Numbered from the stretch's first letter, positions 54,197 through 62,864 are shown. The stretch is 64,000 nt of DNA from Pseudomonadota bacterium (GCA_027487515.1 JAIYDL010000016.1:62001-126000); one strand, 5' to 3'. A program made the numbers and translations. The notes: a model not told the origin generated them from the sequence alone.

Positions 54197-54235
54197 ATGA
54201 AAAGGAACTTCAACCAGGGAACCGAAGATGAGTAA
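54197..54235 (+). CDS. Twelve-codon upstream ORF overlapping msrB
   Basis: MKRNFNQGTEDE and stop. It starts 6 nt after the TATAGT hexamer, and its stop TAA overlaps the msrB start by 8 nt, in another frame. It could couple or tune msrB translation. Evidence is only its position. Confidence 0.3.
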   Translation: MKRNFNQGTEDE

Positions 54236-54620
54236 CTCCAACGACGAGTGGAAAAAGAAGTTAACCCCTGAGCAGTTCCACGTGTGCCGTCTCGGCGGGA
54301 CCGAATCTCCCTTCTCGGGGAAGTACAACAAGCACTATGAAAAGGGGAGCTACCTCTGCTCCGCGTGCGGCCACGAACTCTTCAGCTCCGACCACAAGTT
54401 TGATTCGGGCACTGGATGGCCCAGCTTCTCCGATGTCGTGAACAATCGGAACGTCTCCTTGAAGGATGACTTTGCCTACAACATGCACAGAGTGGAAGCC
54501 CTCTGTGCCAACTGCGGGTCACATCTGGGCCACGTGTTCGACGACGGGCCCACCCCCACGGGGAAACGGTGGTGCATAAACTCCGTGTCCCTCGAATTTA
54601 AGCCGGCCGAAGAAAAATAA
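54228..54620 (+). CDS. msrB: Peptide methionine (R)-S-oxide reductase
   Basis: 130 residues. Zinc Cys C44, C47 and C93, C96; catalytic C116 in RWCINSVSL, GTGWPSF and SHLGHVFDDGP motifs. It repairs oxidised Met. Followed directly by apaG. Confidence 0.96.
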   Translation: MSNSNDEWKKKLTPEQFHVCRLGGTESPFSGKYNKHYEKGSYLCSACGHELFSSDHKFDSGTGWPSFSDVVNNRNVSLKDDFAYNMHRVEALCANCGSHLGHVFDDGPTPTGKRWCINSVSLEFKPAEEK

Positions 54621-54621
54621 T

Positions 54622-55023
54622 ATGACGAACCCATTCATCTCCCTGAGTAACAGTTTCCGGATCGTGGTGAAGACCGAGTTTGACTTCGAGCAGTCGAATC
54701 CGCTCCAGTTCAGCTACATGTTCCGGTACACGATTCTCATCACCAACACCGGCAGTAAGACCGCACAGCTCCGCTCACGCAAGTGGAACATCAAGGATGG
54801 CAAAGGAGTGCTGAAGTACGTCGAAGGCCCTGGCGTCGTTGGTGCGACACCGTCCTTTCGGCCCGGTGAGTCCTTCGAGTACCAGAGTTTCTGCCCACTC
54901 CCAACGCTCGACGGAGAGATGTGGGGTCACTTCCTCATGGTGGATGAGGAGGGGAACACCTTCAAGATCGATACCCCGGTCTTTCGCTTCGAGGTTCCGG
55001 CCGAGTACATCGACGTCTACTGA
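54622..55023 (+). CDS. apaG: ApaG-family protein
   Basis: 133 residues (E. coli 125), with the typical VEGPGVVGATPSFRPGESFE segment and YMFRYTILITNTGS at the start; an Ig-like beta fold. The role in Co2+/Mg2+ homeostasis or stress is only partly known. It begins 1 bp after msrB and shares its promoter. The end overlaps a convergent small gene by 7 bp. Confidence 0.92.
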   Translation: MTNPFISLSNSFRIVVKTEFDFEQSNPLQFSYMFRYTILITNTGSKTAQLRSRKWNIKDGKGVLKYVEGPGVVGATPSFRPGESFEYQSFCPLPTLDGEMWGHFLMVDEEGNTFKIDTPVFRFEVPAEYIDVY

Positions 55024-55190
55024 GCGAGGTCTTTGAGCTTCGCTTCAAGAAGCCGGACGGTTTCCGCGAGATCACTCAAGAGCTCTTCTTTTTTTATCAC
55101 CGAGTAGTCTTGCTCCCGTGCGAGGTCATGCATGACCCGAAGGCGCTCGATGTAGTTTAAGATGTCATGGGAGAGCTGGCGCCTATCCAA
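55017..55190 (-). CDS. Small coiled-coil protein (tentative)
   Basis: 57 residues (MDRRQLSHDILNYIERLRVM at the start, DLAETVRLLEAKLKDLAQ at the end), strongly helical with Leu heptads. I placed the start at a TTG (55190) just before the stop of the upstream FAH gene (8-bp overlap, GGTGG ahead); an ATG at 55226 is an alternative. Not recognised. Confidence 0.4.
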   Translation of the reverse strand: MDRRQLSHDILNYIERLRVMHDLAREQDYSVIKKEELLSDLAETVRLLEAKLKDLAQ

Positions 55191-55779
55191 GATCCACCAG
55201 CCGAAACGAATGTGAAATTGGGCCATAGGTGAGTTCGACGACGTCACCGACCTGAAGGGGACCGACGCCTTTAGGAGTTCCGGTGAAAACGAGATCACCG
55301 TCCTGGAGGGGAAAGAACTCGTTGATGTAGTGGATGATCTCATCGGCCTTCATCCGGGCCTGCGAGAGGCATCCTTCCTGGCGGAGCTCACCGTTGATCC
55401 GGAGACTGAAGGGAGTGTCCTGCCAGTCCTTCGGAAAGTCCCGGAGACCTTTGATCGGGGTCACGATCGCGGAGTTCTTGAAGGTCTTCGAAATCTCCCA
55501 CGGATGACCTTTTTCTTTAAGGGTTTTCTGAAGATCTCGGAGTGTGAGGTCCAGGCCCAGACCAAGGCCTATGATGTTTTTTTTGTAGAGCTTGAACACC
55601 ACCTCGCACTCGTGGTGAATCGCTCCCCGGCCCCAGGGCAGGAGGACGCTGCCGTTCTCCTTCGGTTCGATGAGGACACTCGGAGGCTTGATGAACAGGA
55701 CCGGCTTGTCCGGTGTCTCCTCGCGCATCTCATGGGCGTGTTCGAGGTAGTTCTTTCCGAGGCAGATGATCTTGTCCAT
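55183..55779 (-). CDS. Fumarylacetoacetate-hydrolase family protein
   Basis: 198 residues. KIICLGKNYLEHAHEM, FIKPPSVLIEP, HHECEVVFKL (metal ligands) and FTGTPKGVGPL are the FAH-family motifs, as in YcgM/FAHD1-type acylpyruvase or oxaloacetate decarboxylase. Start 55779 chosen: a promoter (TTGATT-17-TAAACT) ends 7 nt before it; a TTG start at 55815 adds 12 residues and would lie in the -35. Confidence 0.9.
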   Translation of the reverse strand: MDKIICLGKNYLEHAHEMREETPDKPVLFIKPPSVLIEPKENGSVLLPWGRGAIHHECEVVFKLYKKNIIGLGLGLDLTLRDLQKTLKEKGHPWEISKTFKNSAIVTPIKGLRDFPKDWQDTPFSLRINGELRQEGCLSQARMKADEIIHYINEFFPLQDGDLVFTGTPKGVGPLQVGDVVELTYGPISHSFRLVDLG

Positions 55780-55786
55780 GCTGACG

Positions 55787-55815
55787 AGTTTAGTCAGAGC
55801 CGCAATTTTAATCAA
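55787..55815 (-). promoter_or_regulatory. Promoter of the FAH gene, leaderless arrangement
   Basis: TTGATT (55815-55810), 17 nt, TAAACT (55792-55787), 7 nt, ATG on the minus strand; no ribosome site. Confidence 0.5.
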
Positions 55816-55832
55816 ACGAAAAAGGAAGATTC

Positions 55833-56510
55833 TTAATTGTCGTAGATCCAGCTGATGTGGGTTCGGAGGAGGGGATTGAGGGAAAAGTTCCCGGCGGGCC
55901 CGTAGGAAAAGGTCGAATGCACGGCCAGCACTTTCACATCGTTCCCGTCCCGCAAAAACACAGGTCCCCCGGAGTCTCCGGAGCGGGAGAAGTCATCGTA
56001 GAGCTCGAGGACCTCTTCGGCGGCGTTCATCCCTTTGAGTGACGGCGTGATCACGGTCCGGGCGTTCCGGCCGCTCCGCTCTCCGAAGCCAAAGCGGTAG
56101 ATGTCCCCACGGAGCTTCGACCCTAGATCCATCGACCCGAGATAGATGGGATGCACCCGGATAGAACTGGGGAGATTCGTTTTGAGGTTGATCCTTGCAA
56201 GGTCACAGACGTAGCGAGATCGTTTGGGGTCATAGCTCGGGTGGACCCGGTAGTCTTTGATCTCGAGCGAGAGGTCCAGCGGGTTGTAGCGAGCGCCGGT
56301 GAAGACCCGAACACTGAGCACGGTACCGTCGAGGCAGTGGCCCGCGGTCACGATGATCTTGGATGAAACCGCGACACCGGTGCAGGTGAAGATACCGGTT
56401 GGCCTCTTCACTTCGATGACCAGGCTCGAGTTGAACTTTTCCCATTCGTCAAAGGCGGCGAGCAGCGGGACTGTCATAAAACAAACCACCAAGCTAAGAA
56501 TTAAGTTCAT
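55833..56510 (-). CDS. Secreted trypsin-like serine protease (S1A)
   Basis: 225 residues from the ATG at 56510. A signal peptide (MNLILSLVVCFMTVPLLAAF) is followed by the protease domain without a long pro-peptide. Triad: H58 (VTAGHCL), D103 (CDLARINL), S180 (RSGDSGGPVF). Likely secreted. It is the second of two tandem related genes; the other (56531-57145) is upstream. Confidence 0.9.
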   Translation of the reverse strand: MNLILSLVVCFMTVPLLAAFDEWEKFNSSLVIEVKRPTGIFTCTGVAVSSKIIVTAGHCLDGTVLSVRVFTGARYNPLDLSLEIKDYRVHPSYDPKRSRYVCDLARINLKTNLPSSIRVHPIYLGSMDLGSKLRGDIYRFGFGERSGRNARTVITPSLKGMNAAEEVLELYDDFSRSGDSGGPVFLRDGNDVKVLAVHSTFSYGPAGNFSLNPLLRTHISWIYDN

Positions 56511-56530
56511 CGGTCGCAGTGTACCGGAAC

Positions 56531-57145
56531 TTAGCTCGCAATCCATTCGCGGTGAGACGAAAGCAGTGGGTTATAAGAGTGCTTACCTTCGGGGCCGAAA
56601 GAAAGGGTGGAATGGATGGCAACGAGGTACATCTGGCCTTCGAACTGCATAAACACAGGCCCACCGGAGTCTCCAGAGTAGGAATAGGTGTCGTTCAGCT
56701 CAAGGATCTTCTCCATCGCTCGGATTTTCCGCATTTCCGGGAGGACGAGGGTTCGGACGTTCTTGTCGCCCCGAGCACCGTAGCCGAGGCGCAGGATTTT
56801 CCCGGAAAGGTTCTGATCTCTTTTAATGATGGGATAAAAATTTGTCCCTGGAGGAAGAGAGCTCCGCAGCGTGATCTTGGCCAGGTCTGAGCGGTAGTTG
56901 GAATCGCGGCGGTTGTACTCGGGGTGCAGTTCAAAAGCTTCGGCTTCGTAGAATTTCCCTGCCTTATCGTAGCAGGCCTCTGTCGAGACTCGCACCTTAA
57001 TGACTTGTCCTTCAAGGCAATGGGCCGCGGTAAGGATTGTGTTCTTATTAATGGCCACACCAGTACAAGTGTAAACGCCCTCCGGTCTCGTGACCTCGAT
57101 CAAAACACTTGAGTTAAAATTGTTCCAGTTGATCAAAGCGCTCAT
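56531..57145 (-). CDS. Trypsin-like serine protease (S1A), paralog without clear signal peptide
   Basis: 204 residues from the ATG at 57145; a longer form from 57220 is open but it also lacks a signal peptide. Triad: H42 (LTAAHCL), D87 (RSDLAKITL), S160 (YSGDSGGPVF). Many segments match its neighbour (for example VAIHSTLSFGPEG and TRPEGVYTCTGVAI), so the two arose by tandem duplication. Loss or misplacement of the signal peptide suggests a cytoplasmic or otherwise exported form, or that it is an old pair member on the way to loss. A GCTTTCTCC/GGAGAAAGC hairpin lies before the start. Confidence 0.82.
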   Translation of the reverse strand: MSALINWNNFNSSVLIEVTRPEGVYTCTGVAINKNTILTAAHCLEGQVIKVRVSTEACYDKAGKFYEAEAFELHPEYNRRDSNYRSDLAKITLRSSLPPGTNFYPIIKRDQNLSGKILRLGYGARGDKNVRTLVLPEMRKIRAMEKILELNDTYSYSGDSGGPVFMQFEGQMYLVAIHSTLSFGPEGKHSYNPLLSSHREWIAS

Positions 57146-57175
57146 TGTCCACCATCTTCCTTGAGGTTCATCTGC

Positions 57176-57201
57176 GCTTTCTCCGGTTCCTTGGAGAAAG
57201 C
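57176..57201 (-). promoter_or_regulatory. Leader hairpin of the trypsin-like paralog
   Basis: Perfect 9-bp stem (GCTTTCTCC / GGAGAAAGC) with an 8-nt loop, inside the leader (or the disputed N-terminus) of the protease gene. No T-run. Confidence 0.4.
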
Positions 57202-57412
57202 TCAAGTCTAGGTTGAGCAAGCGCCGTGCCGAAGATTTCGGTGCAGTAAGACACCACTTGAGGTTGTGAACCTTAGTTAAATCAAGGAGTTATTTAAATA
57301 CAAAGTTGGAATTAATCAAATGACTGGTAACCTTTCAACCACAAACTTTAATTGCAAGAAAGTGTAAGAATAGGATTTGCCCTCCTCGCGCTGTAGTGTA
57401 TTGGAATCATAT

Positions 57413-58063
57413 ATGAAACCACTCTGTCGCATCCAAACCCCCTTCGCTGAGAAATTCGGAGTTCCGAGGCAATCGCTTTTGGTCGAAGAGGCCTGGGGAA
57501 AGCTCGTCTTTCCGAAGGATAATTTTTTCTCCGAGGCTTTTCGCGGAATCGAAGGGTCGAGCCATCTTTGGTTGATCTTCGAATTTGACCAGGTCTCAGC
57601 AGAAGCTTCTCATCCTCTGGTGCGACCGCCCCGCTACGAGAACAAGGTCAAGCTCGGCGTCTTTGCGACCCGGTCACCCCACAGGCCTAATCGCCTTGGG
57701 CTTTCACTCGTTAAGTACGATCGCTTGGACCTAACCGATCGGGAGGTCATTCTCTGGGTGAAAGGGGTGGACCTCGTGAACGGAACGCCGATCTTGGATA
57801 TTAAACCTTATCTTCCCTACGTGGACAGTGTGGTGGCGCGCTCGCCGTTTACCGAGGGACCAGTGGTTCATGCGGTCCGGTGGGACTGCGAGCGAGTGGA
57901 GGAGGCGTCACTGATCGAGAAGGTCGTCGCCCTGGATCCCAGGCCCAATCAGGAGCGTGGTTCCAACGACGCAGAGTTTGGGATGAGCGTCGCCGGTTTC
58001 AACGTCCGGTTCCGGTTTTCAGTCGACCACTTCAAAATCGTAGCTGTCACCCGACTTCCATAG
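57413..58063 (+). CDS. trmO: tRNA t6A37 methyltransferase
   Basis: 216 residues of the TrmO/TsaA family: FRGIEGSSHLWLIFEFD, VFATRSPHRPNRLGLSLV, GVDLVNGTPILDIKPYLPY. It methylates t6A at position 37 of tRNA-Thr. The ATG at 57413 has GGA at 8 nt. The 3' end overlaps the convergent sulfatase-fold gene by 45 bp. Confidence 0.92.
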   Translation: MKPLCRIQTPFAEKFGVPRQSLLVEEAWGKLVFPKDNFFSEAFRGIEGSSHLWLIFEFDQVSAEASHPLVRPPRYENKVKLGVFATRSPHRPNRLGLSLVKYDRLDLTDREVILWVKGVDLVNGTPILDIKPYLPYVDSVVARSPFTEGPVVHAVRWDCERVEEASLIEKVVALDPRPNQERGSNDAEFGMSVAGFNVRFRFSVDHFKIVAVTRLP

Positions 58064-59629
58064 GACCTTCGCTCGCCCGGCGAAGCCGTCGATATCGTTT
58101 CCGTAGATCACGTAATCCTTCGGCCGCTCACCCACAGGAGAGCTCGGCGCGTACCCGAGTTCATGGGCAAGGAGGAGCGAAACGTTAAAGTGCGTGGCGT
58201 AGGGCGGAAGCTCTTTGGCGACCGCGGGCAGTGGTCTGTTACGACTCACGACGAGCAAGGGAATTTCGAAGGACTGGCGGGAGAGGGTGCCATGGCCCCA
58301 CTTCCCATTCTCGCCCAGGGCCTCACCGTGATCGGAGGCATAAACCACGAGGATTTTTTTATCCGACCGGCGGAGGAGCTCATGGAGCCGACGCATGAAG
58401 AGATCGAACTCGATCACCGAGTTGTCGTAGTAGTTCACTTTCGAGTCATGGGGAAAGATCTGGTTCTCTGGCCTCGAGCGCCGCACCCACGGGGCGTGTG
58501 AGCCGCGCTGGTGGAGGACGATGAACCGGCGCTCCTCGGACCGGATGAGTTTCTCGAACTCCGGTAAAAGGATCTTGTCATCCACGGACTGCTCGTCGGT
58601 GAAGCCGGGAAAGATGTCCTCAAGCGAGCGGTAGTCGTCGAGGGAGCTCGCGCACAGGTAGGGCGCGATGTAGCGGAGCTGTTCCGCGCTCTGCGCGGAG
58701 AGAAAATGAGTGGAGAATTTTTTGGCCTTGGCGAGTTTGAAGAGGCAATGGGGCCCTTTCGCGGCCTTGAGACTTCCGGCCTCCCCGAAACCCATGTTGA
58801 GAAAAAAGGCGACGGCGATGTCCGTCGAGACTCCGCCCGAAAGCCCTCGCCGGTGGAGGAAGTTAGGATCATTCACCTGAGAGAGAAGAAACGGCGTCGT
58901 CGGACGCTCGTAGCCGAAGAGCGACATGTGTTGCGGAGTGAGGCTCTCTCCGAGGATGAAGACCACGTGGTCCCAGTGTGACTCTCGGGTGTCAGTAAGG
59001 GAGAGCGAACTCGACGTGTTCTTCTCTCCGGCGCTTGACCCTCGGAACAACTTCTTCGGAAGGATGCGACCGAGGAAGTAAGAGAACGAAAGGTAGACGT
59101 TCATCCCCGAGAGCTCCTCCGTGGAAGGCTGACGACCCCAGGTGTTCCCGGTCACAAAGGTTCTCGCTGGATTATAAATAAAGTAGGCGCAAAAGAGGAT
59201 GCCGAGGATTTTGCTTCCGTAGAGGTCCCGAGTTCTCTTGAAGACAAAAAGGCCGGCGAAGGCCGGAACCAGCGTGAAGAGGAGCGGGATGAAAACGTGC
59301 TCGGCTTCGGCGAGCAGAGTCCCTTGGACCTCATGGAACTGGGTGATGAAGAGGTAGATTTCGTTGGGCAAGAGTTGCGTCCCGAAGTAGGAGAGGTGGC
59401 CCATCTGAAACGCATTCACCAAGAACACGAACGCCAGAAAAATGTAGCGCAGGGAATCCTGGCGGATGAACGTCGCCGCTACGAAGAAGGCGAAGGTCCC
59501 GAGGTACTTCCCGAAGGTTAACCAGACGATCGGAATCCCTTTAACGTAGTAGAATAAATTCTGCTGCAGCAGGGTCAGACCGAAGAAAATGGCGGCAAGG
59601 GCCACGTGCCGGGAGAGCTTTTTGAACAT
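58019..59629 (-). CDS. EptA-like phosphoethanolamine transferase (sulfatase fold)
   Basis: 536 residues: five membrane segments (to about residue 160), then a periplasmic sulfatase-fold domain. FILGESLTPQHMSLFGYERP holds a metal Glu (E228), T269 in GGVSTDIAV may be the nucleophile, and VVYASDHGEALGENGKWGHG has the Asp/His ligands. It probably transfers phosphoethanolamine to lipid A or another glycan, fitting with psd in the window. The GVST nucleophile motif differs from the usual one and the substrate is not certain. Confidence 0.82.
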   Translation of the reverse strand: MFKKLSRHVALAAIFFGLTLLQQNLFYYVKGIPIVWLTFGKYLGTFAFFVAATFIRQDSLRYIFLAFVFLVNAFQMGHLSYFGTQLLPNEIYLFITQFHEVQGTLLAEAEHVFIPLLFTLVPAFAGLFVFKRTRDLYGSKILGILFCAYFIYNPARTFVTGNTWGRQPSTEELSGMNVYLSFSYFLGRILPKKLFRGSSAGEKNTSSSLSLTDTRESHWDHVVFILGESLTPQHMSLFGYERPTTPFLLSQVNDPNFLHRRGLSGGVSTDIAVAFFLNMGFGEAGSLKAAKGPHCLFKLAKAKKFSTHFLSAQSAEQLRYIAPYLCASSLDDYRSLEDIFPGFTDEQSVDDKILLPEFEKLIRSEERRFIVLHQRGSHAPWVRRSRPENQIFPHDSKVNYYDNSVIEFDLFMRRLHELLRRSDKKILVVYASDHGEALGENGKWGHGTLSRQSFEIPLLVVSRNRPLPAVAKELPPYATHFNVSLLLAHELGYAPSSPVGERPKDYVIYGNDIDGFAGRAKVLWKSGDSYDFEVVD

Positions 59630-59637
59630 GATTCATC

Positions 59638-59667
59638 ATGACATATTTGCTGCGCCCTTGCTATGAT
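59638..59667 (+). promoter_or_regulatory. Epimerase promoter, leaderless arrangement
   Basis: ATGACA (59638), 18 nt, TATGAT (59662-59667), then 7 nt to the ATG at 59675. No ribosome site. Confidence 0.5.
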
Positions 59668-59674
59668 CATCCGC

Positions 59675-60619
59675 ATGAAGAAAGTCCTACTTACTGGAGC
59701 GGCCGGGTTCATCGGTGCAAAGACGACGGAGAAACTCCTCAGCCGTGGCGTCGAGGTCGTCGGTGTGGATAACCTCAATCCGTATTACGACGTGAACCTC
59801 AAGCACCATCGGCTGGCCGGTCTCACGGACGAGAAGTTCACCTTCCGGAACATCGACATCGAAGACCAAGCGGCACTCCAGAAGCTCTTCTCCGAGCACC
59901 GCTTCGACGTCGTCTTTAACCTCGCGGCCCGGGCCGGGGTTCGCTACTCTATGGAGAACCCCTCTATTTATATGACCACCAATGGCCTGGGGTCATTGCA
60001 TCTCCTCGAGTGCATGCGTGCGCACGACGTGAAAAAGTTCGTCCTCGCCTCGACCTCCTCGCTCTACGCGGGCCAACCGATGCCCTTCAAGGAAGAGCTC
60101 CCGGTCAATACACCGATCTCTCCGTATGCCGCGACAAAAAAAGCGGCGGAAGTCATGGCCTACACTTACCATCACCTTTACGGAATCGATGTCTCGATCG
60201 TTCGCTACTTCACGGTCTACGGGCCCGCGGGCCGTCCCGATATGTCGCCCTACATCTTCGCTGAAAAGATCTTAAGGAATGAGGAACTCCCCGTGTTCGG
60301 CGACGGCTCCCAGTCCCGGGACTTCACGTACGTTGACGACATCGCGGAAGGAACAATCCTCGCGGCCAAAGCCCTGGGCTTTGAGATCATGAACCTCGGG
60401 GGAGGAAACAATCCTTACACCCTGAATCAGATGATCGCACTCATGGAGCGCTTCTCCGGCAAGACCGCAAGACCGAGGTTCGAGGCCAAGGTGAAGGCCG
60501 ATATGGATGTCACCTGGGCCGATATTTCAAAGGCCAAGCGGCTTCTCGGCTGGTCACCGATGGTGAGCTTTGAGGACGGAATCCAGCGTCTCATGGCGTG
60601 GCATGAATCCCACCGATAA
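59675..60619 (+). CDS. NAD-dependent sugar epimerase, UDP-glucuronate 4-epimerase-like
   Basis: 314 residues. GAAGFIGAKTTEKLL is the NAD site; NLNPYYDVNLKHHRL is the mark of the UDP-glucuronate epimerase subgroup; Y151 and K155 (SPYAATKK) are catalytic. It makes UDP-galacturonate-type sugars for LPS or capsule. A longer start at 59663 lies in the -10. The end overlaps the next gene by 17 bp. Confidence 0.88.
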   Translation: MKKVLLTGAAGFIGAKTTEKLLSRGVEVVGVDNLNPYYDVNLKHHRLAGLTDEKFTFRNIDIEDQAALQKLFSEHRFDVVFNLAARAGVRYSMENPSIYMTTNGLGSLHLLECMRAHDVKKFVLASTSSLYAGQPMPFKEELPVNTPISPYAATKKAAEVMAYTYHHLYGIDVSIVRYFTVYGPAGRPDMSPYIFAEKILRNEELPVFGDGSQSRDFTYVDDIAEGTILAAKALGFEIMNLGGGNNPYTLNQMIALMERFSGKTARPRFEAKVKADMDVTWADISKAKRLLGWSPMVSFEDGIQRLMAWHESHR

Positions 60620-60851
60620 GGCGATCGCCGACGGCATCATCGGGCTCCTCTTGCGGCGGGGTGAAGGCAAAACCATCTGCCCCTCTGAAGTGGCCCGGGC
60701 GCTCTACCCGGACCAGTGGAGAGAGGAAATGCCTCGGGTTCGCACCGTGGGTCGAGAACTCGTGAAAGAAGGGAAGATCGTCGTGACTCAGGCCGGACAA
60801 GAGGTAGACCCGGACGAGGCACGAGGTGCGATTCGTTACCGACTCCGGTAA
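60603..60851 (+). CDS. DUF3253 protein
   Basis: 82 residues. GKTICPSEVARALYPDQWRE, MPRVRTVGRELVKEGKIVVT and RGAIRYRLR are those of the DUF3253 family, a small winged-helix-like protein of unknown role, often near photolyases. It starts within the end of the epimerase gene and is followed by the photolyase after 9 bp. Confidence 0.82.
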   Translation: MNPTDKAIADGIIGLLLRRGEGKTICPSEVARALYPDQWREEMPRVRTVGRELVKEGKIVVTQAGQEVDPDEARGAIRYRLR

Positions 60852-60860
60852 ACTCCCCAC

Positions 60861-61973
60861 ATGGAAAAACTTGCTGTTGTGCTGATCCGAAACGACCGGC
60901 GGCTTCACGATCACGAAGGCCTTACCCTCTCACAGTCCTTTGACCGCTACCTTCTGCTCGCTCTGCTGCCCCCGCAATGGGATCAGCTCGAACGGATCGC
61001 ACCCGAACGGAAGCGCTTCATTCAGTCATCCATCAATGCCTTCGCCGAGAGTCTCGGGCCCGTTCCGTTACACCTCACTTCGGAGCCGAAGCTTCTCTTG
61101 GAGGAGCTGTCGGAAAACTTCGACGTCACTCTTCTTGCCGAATCCCAGGGAGCCGAAGAGGAGGCGCACCAGCTTCGAGCGTTCAATGTCAGAAACCTCC
61201 TCCTCACGAGGCCCAACCGGATTTTCGAGCAACGAGAAATCTCCCCGACTTTTACTCCGTTTCGTAAACGGCTAGAGAAGTTCGCCAAGGCGTCCTCTCC
61301 GGAAGGCCGGGTGGCCCTTCATCCCGACCGGGCGCTGGTCCTTCAACCGTTTCGCTTCGCTCCCTTCGATGTGCCCGCCTTTCCGTCTGTCGGAGAGTCG
61401 AATGCGCGAGCAAGAGTGAAGGTGTACCTTGAGCGCTACCTTGACTCCTACAGCGAGACTCGAAACTACCTCGAGGCGCCGGATGCGAGTTCGCGGTTTT
61501 CAACCTTCCTGGCAAACGGTGAAGTCTCCGCGCGCTGGATCTACCAGGAGATCCAGCGCCGTGATCCGGAGAACTGGCTTGCTGTTGAACTCCTTTGGCG
61601 GGAGTTCTTCTGGCACCAGGGGGCCAACTTCGCGTTGCCCTCACGGGGTCGGTCGGTCTCGGGGTGGGAGAACAAGCTCTCCCATCCCCTCGCCCGAGCG
61701 ATCTTTAACGAGCTCGTCACCACAGGCTACATCTCGAACCGCTCCCGCCAGATCCTCGCGAGTTTCTTAGTGTATGAGGTGGGCCTTGACTGGAAGATCG
61801 GTGGTGCCTTTTTCGAGGCCCACCTCCACGACTACGACGTCTTCGTCAACTGGGGAAACTGGCAGTACATCGCCGGCGTTAAGTTCGACCCCCGCGGCGG
61901 CCGACGGTTCAACCTTGATCTTCAGCAAGAAAAGTACGACCCGGATGAGACCTACATCCGGAAGTGGGCCTGA
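60861..61973 (+). CDS. DNA photolyase / cryptochrome family protein, short form
   Basis: 370 residues, against 430-510 in most photolyases. The N-terminal antenna domain is short (RNDRRLHDHEGL); the FAD domain has LLWREFFWHQG, TTGYISNRSRQILASF, FEAHLHDYDVFVNWGNWQYIAG and KYDPDETYIRKW, as in DASH-type members. It may repair UV dimers with light. No ribosome site; TAAACT is 6 nt before the ATG. Confidence 0.85.
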   Translation: MEKLAVVLIRNDRRLHDHEGLTLSQSFDRYLLLALLPPQWDQLERIAPERKRFIQSSINAFAESLGPVPLHLTSEPKLLLEELSENFDVTLLAESQGAEEEAHQLRAFNVRNLLLTRPNRIFEQREISPTFTPFRKRLEKFAKASSPEGRVALHPDRALVLQPFRFAPFDVPAFPSVGESNARARVKVYLERYLDSYSETRNYLEAPDASSRFSTFLANGEVSARWIYQEIQRRDPENWLAVELLWREFFWHQGANFALPSRGRSVSGWENKLSHPLARAIFNELVTTGYISNRSRQILASFLVYEVGLDWKIGGAFFEAHLHDYDVFVNWGNWQYIAGVKFDPRGGRRFNLDLQQEKYDPDETYIRKWA

Positions 61974-61985
61974 GCTGTGCCCCTC

Positions 61986-62609
61986 TCATTTGAAGGGCAG
62001 CGCTTCCTTCTGCGTGAGAATTTGTCCCAAGATTTTATAGTACAGTCGGATCCGTTGGAGTTCGGGATCTTCGCTGTCAGGAGACCGGCCCTCGCCCCGA
62101 ATTTCTTCAAGGTAATTTTCCGGGATTACCGTGGACCCACTTTCAAACATGAAGCGCAAACCGAAGACTTCGATCACTTTGCTAAAGATGATCTCCCCAG
62201 GCACAAGTCTGCGCGGCCCGGGCTGTCCTAGGACCCAGGCCAACGTACCGCGGGCCTCGTCTTTAAGAAGCACGGCCTGGCCCGGTCTCACTTCTTGAAC
62301 CAGGTGGAACGAGTACCGCGCTGCGCTTGCTGCCTCTACCAGTGCGCGAGCAATCGCCTCTTGCGAAGTCCGATTCCGCTCGCTGTACATCATGGCCACA
62401 GGTTTCGGACTCCAGGAATAAAGGTACCAGGGAATGAAAACGTCCTTGAAGAGAGAGCTTTCGCTGTACGGGGGAGGAACACTTCCGAAGAAGTCGACCC
62501 AGGCCTCACGCTCGCGCCGAGGCCCGTAGCGCTTTCTTGAGAAGCTCAGCACTCGGCCTGTGATGGAACCCATCTGTTTGGTAAGAATCGGATGTGGAAA
62601 GACGTTCAA
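61986..62609 (-). CDS. Conserved-looking protein of unknown function
   Basis: 207 residues from a TTG with GGGAGG 6 nt ahead. The middle (YLYSWSPKPVAMMYSERNRT, then VRPGQAVLLKDEARGTLAWV and LVPGEIIFSKVIEVFG) looks like a segment found beside SEC-C motifs in other proteins, but the Cys motif itself is missing. I have no function to offer. It lies tail to tail with the photolyase, 13 bp apart. Confidence 0.6.
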   Translation of the reverse strand: MNVFPHPILTKQMGSITGRVLSFSRKRYGPRREREAWVDFFGSVPPPYSESSLFKDVFIPWYLYSWSPKPVAMMYSERNRTSQEAIARALVEAASAARYSFHLVQEVRPGQAVLLKDEARGTLAWVLGQPGPRRLVPGEIIFSKVIEVFGLRFMFESGSTVIPENYLEEIRGEGRSPDSEDPELQRIRLYYKILGQILTQKEALPFK

Positions 62610-62664
62610 ATTAAACCTCCCTGGGTGAGGGGCGTTCTTAGATCAAACGGCAAGAAGCGAGGAC

Positions 62665-62698
62665 AAAAATCCGCTGAACGTGGAGGCTGATTCAGCGG
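62665..62698 (-). terminator. Terminator of the helicase operon
   Basis: On the minus strand CCGCTGAA, 12-nt loop, TTCAGCGG, then ATTTTTG. It is about 165 bp past the stop of the small gene. The 255 bp between 62610 and 62864 hold nothing else I can support. Confidence 0.65.
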
Positions 62699-62864
62699 CG
62701 AAATGAAAAAGACGCTCCTCGCATCATTCTGAAAAGGGTCAAACCACAGGGGGCCTGCGACCGCTGCGGCGTTCGAGGGTATGATCGGGGAGTAAATGCT
62801 AAGGATGATGTATCGACCCACCATGGTCAAAACTCTAGGGCGAGGGGAGGGCTTACGAAAGGAG

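Noticed and set aside
62606-62830. Open frame of 74 codons on the minus strand
   Set aside because: No ribosome site, no recognisable features, overlaps the terminator hairpin of the helicase operon.
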